Source: Adlercreutzia shanghongiae
Lineage (GTDB): Bacteria; Actinomycetota; Coriobacteriia; Coriobacteriales; Eggerthellaceae
Assembly: GCF_035830635.1 (NCBI RefSeq)
Contig: NZ_JAYMFI010000023.1
Coordinates: forward strand, 1 to 14,746
Direction: 5' to 3'
Length of the DNA: 14,746 nt
Under the pieces are notes generated by a model that saw only the letters and a program-made list of their open reading frames with translations, made no database searches and was not told where the DNA came from. The stretch's first letter is position 1, and each line of letters begins with the position of its first letter. This document shows positions 5,296 to 11,268 of the stretch, in pieces. The position numbers were made by a program, and so were the translations under genes.

Positions 5296-7746
5296 TTACC
5301 CCTCCCACTTGCTGATCTTGACGAGCGTCTGCTTGGCCATCGCGGAATGAAAGCCGTCAAAGTTCTCGATAGTAGCGTCATACAAGTTGTTAACCTCGGA
5401 ACCACCGTCGAAGCATTCGTAGCCGGGCTCGCCCAGCTCCTCGCAGTCCTGCCACCAGCCGCGCTTGCCCATGACGACCTCAGGCGAGATGCCCTCGAAG
5501 TACTCGGCCACCATCTTCACCCAACCGTGCGGCGACTCGATCTTCATCCAGTCACCATCCTCGATGCCGTACTGCTGGGCCGTGGCTGGGTTGATCTTCA
5601 CCCAAGGCAAGCGATTGCGTTCGCGCATATAGGGCAAATTGCCGAAATAGCTGTGGACGCTCAAGCGGTGAGCATGTACGTCTGTGAAGATGAGTGGGTA
5701 CTCCTTGGCAATCTCAGGAGTTTCAGCGATGCCCTCTGGAGGCCCAGAGTATTCGGGGAGAAAGCCGAGCGTACCGTCTTCGCGATTGTTGGGCATCCCT
5801 CCGATAATCTCGTTGTAGCACTGCACCTTACCGTTGGGCAGCTTCTCAAACAGCTCTTCATAGTTCTGATATGTAGGCTCCATCGGCTTGGCGCCATCGG
5901 TTCGTTCTACGAAAACATAGCCCTTTTCTCGCAGCTCCTCCAAGGTGAATCCAGTTGGCTCCAACTGCGCCCGCAGAAGCTCGTCCAAATCCCCATTCCA
6001 GAAATCTTCACCAAAACCTAACTTCACAGCTAGATCGAGGTATATCCTCCAATCGGAGCGAGACTCACCGAGCGGCTCAGCAATCTGCTGCTCGATGCCA
6101 ATGAACGTGCCCTCCGGCATATTGCGCGAGCCGATCTGACAGCTGTCTTCATAACGAGTGCAGGCGGGCAGAACGTAGTCTGCATAATCGCAAGAGGGAT
6201 TCCAGGCCGTATCCATAACGAAGTAGAAATCGAGCTTCTTCAGTGCCTCAGCCACCAGCTTGGGCTGACGGGTCTGAGACAACGGATTAGTGCCGTGGGC
6301 AAATACGGCGCGCAGAGGGAAGGGTTTGCCAGTGAGTACGCTCTGAATGCCCCGATTGGCCGCCGAGGTGGGATCCACGAAAAATTTAGTATACGCCCAA
6401 GTCTCAGGGTTCTGCCACCAGCGAGGAAATTCAGGGGCCACAAGCTTGGAACGGCTTGGAGCCAAGCCAGCTGCCGTGTCCTCGTCACAGGCGGGAAGCC
6501 TGTCGGACAACGTGGGGATTTTGTTGATCTTGCTACAGTCGAACAGCTCCTCGGGCATTTTCATGCCTGCGCCGCCACCACCCGGGACATCAAGGTTGCC
6601 CGTGATAGCGGCGATGAGGTTAATGCAAATGCATGTCCAGTTGCCGTCATTGGACTGGTCGCCGGCACTATTGCCATACATGATACCCATGGGTTTGATA
6701 GTACCCATCATGCGAGCAACCTCAGTGATCTTCTCTTCAGAGATACCCGTGATGGGAGCGGCCCAAGAGGGCGGGAACTGCTTCACATGTTCGGCCAACT
6801 TATCGAAACCGTTACACCAGTTCTCGCAGAAGTCGTGGTCGTAGAGATCCTCTTCTATGAGCACATTCAGGATCGACAAGGCGAGCGCGCCATCAGTGCC
6901 AGGGCGTACAGGGACCCACACGCTAGCATGGGTAGCCAGAGGGTCAAGCATCGGACGGATGTCGATGAACTGCAGGCCATTATCCATGGCCTCAAAGCGA
7001 CGATAGGGGTTCGCCTTATCCACATTGTTGTTCATATCGGCGTTCTCGCCATTTACGCCCCAGTTTACCAGCAGTTTCGTCTTGTTGAGCTGATAGGGAT
7101 AGGTGTCAGCCTTCGTGCCAATAGACAGCTCACGACTAGAAGTAATCTGTGTCTGACAAATGGCACTATGCATGTAGTTCGGAGATCCGAACACATTCAA
7201 GAAACGACGCCCTAGCTGCATGACAAATTTGCATTCCTGGGGTGACCACAGAGCAAGTGCCTCGGGGCCGTGCTGATCCTTGATCTCCTGTAGCTTTGCA
7301 GCGATTCCCTCGATAGCCTCCTCCCAGGTGCATCGCTCGAACTTGCCCTCGCCCTTTTCTCCAGTGCGGCGCATCGGGTATTCAATACGCGCGGGGTTAT
7401 ACAGAGTCTGCATGGCGGAGTTGCCCTTAGCGCACAGACTTTTGCAGCCGTAGCCCCAGTTGTTGCCGGCTACCGGATTGCCCTCAACATGAACCCAGCG
7501 ACCCTCCGGATTGAGATAGCACAGGGTAGAACACAGAGTCTTGGCCGGGCCGCACATATAGCACCAGGAATGCTTGACCTCGTATTCGTCCAGATTAATC
7601 GCCTCGATCTCGGGCGCCTCCCCCGTGTCGGCGAGATCTTCGCTTTTGTCCTCGCTCACTTTCGGGGAGCACCCGCTGAGCGCAGCCAACGCACCGAGCG
7701 CCGCAGCTCCTTCGAAGAACCGACGTCTTGTCAGACTTTGACTCAT
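5296..7746 (-). CDS. Tat-exported molybdopterin oxidoreductase (DMSO reductase family)
   Basis: The 816-residue catalytic subunit of a membrane-bound respiratory complex acting outside the cytoplasmic membrane. The N-terminus carries a Tat signal (TRRRFFEG, hydrophobic stretch) ending in LSGC, a possible lipobox. An Fe-S domain follows with C62, C65, C72, C76 and C105, then molybdopterin-binding domains (to about 560) and a C-terminal dinucleotide-binding domain (about 684-812, PLIFTDVHAHR to GIEDGDWMKIESPHG). In FGSPNYMHSAIC, Cys197 sits where PhsA/PsrA-type enzymes place the cysteine ligand to molybdenum. The context (two ferredoxin subunits, TorD chaperone, NrfD anchor) fits a terminal reductase of the thiosulfate/polysulfide/DMSO type, but the substrate cannot be assigned; related enzymes in gut Coriobacteriia act on many compounds. 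AAGGAGG precedes ATG 7746. GC content is clearly lower than in flanking genes. Confidence 0.93.
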   Translation of the reverse strand: MSQSLTRRRFFEGAAALGALAALSGCSPKVSEDKSEDLADTGEAPEIEAINLDEYEVKHSWCYMCGPAKTLCSTLCYLNPEGRWVHVEGNPVAGNNWGYGCKSLCAKGNSAMQTLYNPARIEYPMRRTGEKGEGKFERCTWEEAIEGIAAKLQEIKDQHGPEALALWSPQECKFVMQLGRRFLNVFGSPNYMHSAICQTQITSSRELSIGTKADTYPYQLNKTKLLVNWGVNGENADMNNNVDKANPYRRFEAMDNGLQFIDIRPMLDPLATHASVWVPVRPGTDGALALSILNVLIEEDLYDHDFCENWCNGFDKLAEHVKQFPPSWAAPITGISEEKITEVARMMGTIKPMGIMYGNSAGDQSNDGNWTCICINLIAAITGNLDVPGGGGAGMKMPEELFDCSKINKIPTLSDRLPACDEDTAAGLAPSRSKLVAPEFPRWWQNPETWAYTKFFVDPTSAANRGIQSVLTGKPFPLRAVFAHGTNPLSQTRQPKLVAEALKKLDFYFVMDTAWNPSCDYADYVLPACTRYEDSCQIGSRNMPEGTFIGIEQQIAEPLGESRSDWRIYLDLAVKLGFGEDFWNGDLDELLRAQLEPTGFTLEELREKGYVFVERTDGAKPMEPTYQNYEELFEKLPNGKVQCYNEIIGGMPNNREDGTLGFLPEYSGPPEGIAETPEIAKEYPLIFTDVHAHRLSVHSYFGNLPYMRERNRLPWVKINPATAQQYGIEDGDWMKIESPHGWVKMVAEYFEGISPEVVMGKRGWWQDCEELGEPGYECFDGGSEVNNLYDATIENFDGFHSAMAKQTLVKISKWEG

Positions 7747-7757
7747 CTCTCCTCCTT
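7747..7757 (-). promoter_or_regulatory. Strong ribosome binding site of the molybdoenzyme gene
   Basis: AAGGAGGAGAG on the minus strand directly precedes ATG 7746. The near-consensus anti-16S match fixes the start of the Tat signal-bearing protein. Confidence 0.85.
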
Positions 7758-7853
7758 AATGACGTTAGCCGCCGAGAGCAAGATGAATTGCCCGGAATCG
7801 CGAAACGTTGCTGTGCACGGCAACCGACAGTCCCGAACGAAGCCTCTCCCCCT

Positions 7854-7874
7854 CGGCCGATACTGATTCGGCCG
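7854..7874 (-). promoter_or_regulatory. Hairpin in the predicted 5' leader of the molybdoenzyme operon
   Basis: CGGCCGA (7854-7860) and TCGGCCG (7868-7874) form a perfect 7-bp GC-rich stem with a 7-nt loop. An alternative GATAC/GTATC pairing overlaps it. It would lie about 10-30 nt into the predicted ~137-nt untranslated leader. No T-run follows in either direction, so it does not look like an intrinsic terminator. It could stabilise the transcript or be a protein site; no known riboswitch pattern is recognisable. Confidence 0.4.
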
Positions 7875-7889
7875 TATCATCATAGCCGC

Positions 7890-7918
7890 ATAGTAACATA
7901 GTTAACTATGACACTCAA
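7890..7918 (-). promoter_or_regulatory. Predicted sigma-70 promoter of the molybdoenzyme operon
   Basis: On the minus strand TTGAGT (7918-7913) is followed after exactly 17 nt by TACTAT (7895-7890). Both are fair matches to TTGACA/TATAAT in an AT-rich patch of otherwise GC-rich DNA. The start would be near 7883, leaving a leader of about 137 nt before ATG 7746. No other candidate with this spacing stands out in the gap. Confidence 0.6.
7897..7910. promoter_or_regulatory. Perfect palindrome in the promoter spacer (candidate operator)
   Basis: CATAGTTAACTATG is a perfect 14-bp inverted repeat lying entirely inside the 17-nt spacer between the predicted -35 and -10. GT and AC two bases beyond each side extend the symmetry. 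A dimeric regulator bound here would block RNA polymerase. The regulator is not identifiable; the GntR protein encoded at 1975-2403 is one candidate only by proximity. Confidence 0.55.
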
Positions 7919-7928
7919 TCTTTTTGTT

Positions 7929-7946
7929 TATCCTATTTCTAGGATA
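7929..7946. promoter_or_regulatory. Second palindrome upstream of the -35
   Basis: TATCCTA-TTTC-TAGGATA is a perfect 7-bp inverted repeat with a 4-bp centre, centred about 54 bp upstream of the predicted start site. That is a usual position for an activator. Its sequence differs from the spacer palindrome, which suggests a second regulator. As an RNA hairpin it lacks a T-run, so a terminator for the dxs transcript is unlikely. Confidence 0.45.
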
Positions 7947-8043
7947 TTGGAGAAGAGCATGAGGCGAAGGCCCAAGGAGGTCCTGAGCGATCTCAGAATT
8001 GCTTCAGCCTTGAAATGCGAGACTCCGACAACCCACGCCGGAG
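7947..8043. other. Non-coding gap between dxs and the respiratory operon
   Basis: I see no gene here. There is a small CTGAG-CGAT-CTCAG stem at 7983-7996 and a CTCCG/CGGAG pairing (minus strand) close to the dxs stop. Neither is followed by a T-run, so no intrinsic terminator for the dxs operon is evident. Read-through into the molybdoenzyme operon, which lies on the same strand, is possible. Confidence 0.5.
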
Positions 8044-8103
8044 CTAACGAGCGGAACTCGGATTCCCCAGCCGTTCCCGCACAGTGGCAGCGATGCCCTC
8101 GGC
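8044..8103 (-). repeat. dxs 3' end, direct-repeat partner of 865-924
   Basis: The last 20 codons of dxs, stop included, recur in decayed form at 865-924 in the same orientation. The identical 14-mer GCGATGCCCTCGGC is at 8090-8103 here and 911-924 there. Together the two copies bracket the molybdoenzyme, GntR and slipin genes. Confidence 0.55.
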
Positions 8104-9939
8104 GTCCAGGCCGAGGTCGGCGAAGAGCTGGCTCACGGGGCCCTGGCCCACGAAATGGTCGGGAATGCCCAGGGTGACGGCGGGAACAGTCGCGCCCTGG
8201 CGCGCCAGCACTTCCAGCACGCCCTCGCCGGCGCCGCCGGCAACCACACCCTCCTCAACGGTGACCACGAGCGGCGTCTCGGCCGCCGCGGCAATGGCCT
8301 CCTCGTCGAGCGGTTTCACCCAGCGCATGTCCACCACGCGGCATTCGATGCCGTCGGCGGCCAGCAGCTCGGCGGCCGCACGGGCCTGCCCCACCATGCG
8401 ACCGAAGGCGAGCAGGGCCGCATCGGCACCCTCGCGCACCACGCGCGCCTTCCCCACTTCCAGAAGCTCGGGGGCGTCGGGCAAAGGCGCGCCCTCGGCC
8501 TCGCCGCGCGGGTAGCGCAGCGACACAGGGCCGGGCAGCGCGAGCGCCGTGTGCAGGGCGTGCACAAGCTCGGCCTCGTCGGAGGGGGCGAGCACCTTCA
8601 CGTTCGGCACCATGCGCGTGTACACCATGTCGAACACGCCGTGGTGCGTGGGGCCGTCGTCGCCCACCAGGCCCGCGCGGTCGAAGGCGAGCACGACGTT
8701 GGCCTCGGGCAGGGCGCAGTCGATGATGAGCTGGTCCACCGCTCGCTGCATGAAGGTGGAGTACAGGGCCGCCACCGGCTTCTTGCCGCCTGCGGCGAGG
8801 CCGGCCACCATGCCCACGGCCTGCTCCTCGGCGATGCCCACGTCCACGAAGCGGTCGGGGAACTCGGCGGCGAAGGTCTTGAGCCCCGTGCCGCCGGTCA
8901 TGGCGGCCGTGATAGCCACCACGTCGGCGTCATGCGCCGCCTCGTCGGCCATGGCCGCGCCGAAGACCTCGGTGTACGTGGGGCGCTTTGCCGGCTTCTT
9001 CACCGCCTTGCCCGTGGCAATATCGTAGGGCCCCGTGCCGTGGAACGCTTCGGGATCGCGGCGGGCGGGCTCGTAGCCCTCCCCTTTCCGCGTGACCACG
9101 TGCACGAGCGCGGGCCCGTCCATTTCCAGCACGAGGGAGAGGATATCGCGCAGCTCGGCAATGTTGTGGCCTTCGATGGGCGCGGTGCACACGATGCCGA
9201 GCGACTCGTAGATCATAGTGTGCGGAATCACCATCTGCTTGAGGGATTCCTTCATGTTCTTGCCGAATCCCAGAAGGCCGCGGGCCGCGGGGCCGCCCTG
9301 CTCCATGGCCGCCTGCAGCCCCTCGCGCGCCTCGCGGTAGTGGCTGTTGGCGCGGATGTTGCCCAGATGTTTCATGAGCGCGCCCACGTTGCGCGAGATG
9401 GACATCTCGTTGTCGTTCAGAATGACGACGAGCGGCAGCTGCTCGTTGCCCATGTAGTTGAGCGCCTCGAAGGCCATGCCGCCGGCCAGCGACGCGTCGC
9501 CGATGAGCGCCACTACCTTCTCGTTCGTGCCCTTCAGCTGGCGCGCCTTCGCCAGACCCGTCGCGATGGAGAGCGAGTCGGAGGCATGCCCCGAGTAGTG
9601 CACGTCGTAGGGGCTCTCGTGGGGTTTGGTGAAGCCCGAGATGCCGCCGTAGGTGCGCAGCGTCTTGAACGCCTCGCGCCGGCCGGTGATGAGCTTATGG
9701 GCGTAGGCCTGGTGCCCCACGTCGAACACCACGCGGTCGCGCGGCATGTCGAGCAGGCTCTCCAGGGCCACGATGATGTCAACCGCGCCGAGCGAGGAGG
9801 CCACGTGCCCCCCGGTGACCGAGGTGGTGGCGACGATCTCCTGGCGAATCTCGCGGGCGAGAATGGCGAGCTCCTCGTTGGTGAGGACCTTCAAATCGGC
9901 CGGAGAGGTGATAGCGTCGAGAATGCGCGGGGTATCCAT
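8044..9939 (-). CDS. dxs: 1-deoxy-D-xylulose-5-phosphate synthase
   Basis: A 631-residue cytoplasmic enzyme that joins pyruvate and glyceraldehyde 3-phosphate, using thiamine diphosphate, to start the non-mevalonate isoprenoid route and feed thiamine and pyridoxal synthesis. Visible family signatures are GGH45, DVGH76QAYAHKL, the cofactor motif GD147ASLAGGMAFEALN to N175, the DVGIAE371 segment with the catalytic glutamate, and DRAGLVGDDGPTHHG in the pyrimidine domain. The C-terminal transketolase domain follows (about 490-620). Length is typical. The usual AEQH/AEEH is AEEQ here and the cofactor motif reads GDAS rather than GDGA. Start ATG 9939 has AAAGGA about 10 nt upstream and lies 11 nt after xseB, so it is the last gene of the housekeeping operon. 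Confidence 0.97.
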   Translation of the reverse strand: MDTPRILDAITSPADLKVLTNEELAILAREIRQEIVATTSVTGGHVASSLGAVDIIVALESLLDMPRDRVVFDVGHQAYAHKLITGRREAFKTLRTYGGISGFTKPHESPYDVHYSGHASDSLSIATGLAKARQLKGTNEKVVALIGDASLAGGMAFEALNYMGNEQLPLVVILNDNEMSISRNVGALMKHLGNIRANSHYREAREGLQAAMEQGGPAARGLLGFGKNMKESLKQMVIPHTMIYESLGIVCTAPIEGHNIAELRDILSLVLEMDGPALVHVVTRKGEGYEPARRDPEAFHGTGPYDIATGKAVKKPAKRPTYTEVFGAAMADEAAHDADVVAITAAMTGGTGLKTFAAEFPDRFVDVGIAEEQAVGMVAGLAAGGKKPVAALYSTFMQRAVDQLIIDCALPEANVVLAFDRAGLVGDDGPTHHGVFDMVYTRMVPNVKVLAPSDEAELVHALHTALALPGPVSLRYPRGEAEGAPLPDAPELLEVGKARVVREGADAALLAFGRMVGQARAAAELLAADGIECRVVDMRWVKPLDEEAIAAAAETPLVVTVEEGVVAGGAGEGVLEVLARQGATVPAVTLGIPDHFVGQGPVSQLFADLGLDAEGIAATVRERLGNPSSAR

Positions 9940-9950
9940 AGGCGATTCCT

Positions 9951-10325
9951 TTAAGCCTCGCTGGACGGTTCGGCAAAAGGGACCTCCGCTGCTGCGGAGG
10001 GATGACTGAAGCCGCCCCCTGCAGGAGCGGTTCCGGCACCGCCCGTCACGTCGGATTCATTTCCGGCATCAGGGGTCTGCGCGTCAGCCTCCTCTTCCGT
10101 CGGGGCGGCGACCCCGCTGGCCTCCTCAGCTTCGGGCTCTTCGGCGGCCATGAACGCATCAAGGTCCTGCTCGGACAAATCGCAGGCGGAAAGACCGAGT
10201 TTCACGGCCTCCTCGTAGAGCTTGAGCGCGTCATCCAGCGAGATGTCCGCATCGGATACGGCGTCCACGATTTCAGCGAGGCGCCCGTGCACGTCTTCGA
10301 ACGTGCGGCCCTGCTCGTCGGCCAT
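9951..10325 (-). CDS. xseB: Exodeoxyribonuclease VII small subunit with acidic tail
   Basis: The 124-residue small subunit of ExoVII, which with several copies per XseA degrades single-stranded DNA in the cytoplasm. Residues ~8-62 (TFEDVHGRLAEIVDAV, ISLDDALKLYEEAVKLG) form the family's helical hairpin. The remaining ~60 residues are an acidic, Ala/Pro/Gly-rich low-complexity tail (for example EEPEAEEASG) that the usual ~80-residue protein lacks. The start ATG 10325 is 4 nt after the nusB stop, with a GGTGGGGG tract inside nusB as ribosome binding site. A longer in-frame reading to 10559 would overlap nusB and is not family-like. The large-subunit gene xseA, often adjacent in other bacteria, is not in this operon. 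Confidence 0.85.
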   Translation of the reverse strand: MADEQGRTFEDVHGRLAEIVDAVSDADISLDDALKLYEEAVKLGLSACDLSEQDLDAFMAAEEPEAEEASGVAAPTEEEADAQTPDAGNESDVTGGAGTAPAGGGFSHPSAAAEVPFAEPSSEA

Positions 10326-10329
10326 GAGG

Positions 10330-10905
10330 CTACACCCCCACCTGCACGCAGGCCGCGGCGCCCGAGGCGCCCACAACGGCAGGGATGAGGCCGCCGGCCA
10401 GCTCGGCGTCGGCGTCACCGCAGCCAAGGGCCGCCTCGCCATCCATGGAGCGGGCGATGCGACCGAGCACGCCGTTGACGAAACGGGGCGAGTCGTCTTC
10501 TCCGCCAAAGCCCTTGGCCAGCTCCACCGCCTCGTTGATGGAAACCGATACCGGCACATCCTCGCAGTGCAGCATCTCGAAAACGGCCAGGCGCAGAATG
10601 GAGCGGTCCACTATGGGCATGCGGGAAAGCGCCCAGTTCTCGGACGCCGCTTCCACGCGCTCGTCCACCTCGGACTGGTTCGCCTCAACGCCGCGAATGA
10701 GCGTGAGGGCGTAGTCGGTGAGCGAGCCCTCTTCGATGCGCCCGAACTCGGAGGCCTCCGGCTCGCTCGAGGCCGGGGCCTCGCGAGCCACTAGGCACAA
10801 TCCGCAATCGAGCAGCTCACTGGGAGCCTTCCCCGTCAGCTCGCTTGTGTACAGCACCTGCACCGCGCTGATGCGGTCGCGGGTGCGCTCGTGGGTTCTT
10901 GCCAT
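10330..10905 (-). CDS. nusB: Transcription antitermination factor NusB
   Basis: A 191-residue RNA-binding protein which, with NusE (S10), binds boxA in rRNA leaders and supports antitermination. Recognisable parts are the N-terminal RTRDRISAVQVLYTSEL, the helix around LIRGV, and the core WALSRMPIVDRSILRLAVFE with VSVSINEAVELAKGFG, SPRFVNGVLGRIAR. An acidic insert (about 40-65) and a ~40-residue C-terminal tail beyond the usual end (GEAALGCGDADAEL, then hydrophobic AAACVQVGV) are extra. I choose ATG 10905 because AGGTGG lies about 9 nt upstream across the asp23 stop; a GTG at 10917, directly after that TAG, is an alternative adding four residues. It is embedded between asp23 and xseB in the operon. 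Confidence 0.93.
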   Translation of the reverse strand: MARTHERTRDRISAVQVLYTSELTGKAPSELLDCGLCLVAREAPASSEPEASEFGRIEEGSLTDYALTLIRGVEANQSEVDERVEAASENWALSRMPIVDRSILRLAVFEMLHCEDVPVSVSINEAVELAKGFGGEDDSPRFVNGVLGRIARSMDGEAALGCGDADAELAGGLIPAVVGASGAAACVQVGV

Positions 10906-10917
10906 AAGGTGCGCCAC

Positions 10918-11268
10918 CTAGGCCTTGAACTGGAGGCCGTCGATGTACACGTCCACCGCCGACACCTCGACGCCGGCCTGGGTGGCCAACGACTCGGCGA
11001 TGGCGGCGCGCAGCTGGGCAGCCAGCTCGGGCAGCACGTAGCCGTAGTAGACTTCCACATGCACGGCCACATGCAGCTTGCCGCCCTCGTCCATCTTGGT
11101 CTCGATACCGGAGGTAGAGGGCTTGTTCGCCAGCATGGAGCGAATGCCGCTTGTGGCAAAAGAGCCGAGCGAAGCCACGCCGTCCACGTCGCTGGCGGCC
11201 ACAGAGATGATGGTCTCCATGACGCCCGGGGCAATAGAGAGGCCCTCAACGTTCATCTGATCGGTCAT
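10918..11268 (-). CDS. Asp23/Gls24 family envelope stress protein
   Basis: A 116-residue Asp23-family (DUF322) protein. In Gram-positive bacteria these are small cytoplasmic or membrane-associated proteins linked to envelope homeostasis; the copy between accC and nusB corresponds to YqhY, reported to be connected with acetyl-CoA carboxylase activity in Bacillus subtilis. The sequence has the family's order: a start like LSIAPGVMETIISVAASDVDGV, then LHVAVHVEVYYGYVLPELAAQL and VSAVDVYIDGLQF near the end. Length is normal. Its ATG overlaps the accC stop as ATGA, so translation is coupled. Together with accC before and nusB after, the order matches the conserved Firmicutes-type cluster. Confidence 0.92.
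   Translation of the reverse strand: MTDQMNVEGLSIAPGVMETIISVAASDVDGVASLGSFATSGIRSMLANKPSTSGIETKMDEGGKLHVAVHVEVYYGYVLPELAAQLRAAIAESLATQAGVEVSAVDVYIDGLQFKA

Noticed and set aside
4744..6021. 425-codon plus-strand open frame across two minus-strand genes
   Set aside because: It spans the end of the molybdoenzyme gene and one Fe-S gene, both strongly supported, and resembles no family.
7929..7946. Hairpin as an intrinsic terminator of the dxs operon
   Set aside because: On the minus strand it is followed by an A-rich stretch, not a T-run; a regulatory dyad fits better.
7908..8177. 89-codon plus-strand frame starting in the promoter region
   Set aside because: It starts inside the palindromic promoter, runs into antisense dxs, and its second half is a shadow of dxs.
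8155..9954. 599-codon plus-strand open frame opposite dxs
   Set aside because: It is the GC-driven antisense shadow of dxs: His/Arg/Gly-rich, with no recognisable domain, while the minus strand matches DXS throughout.
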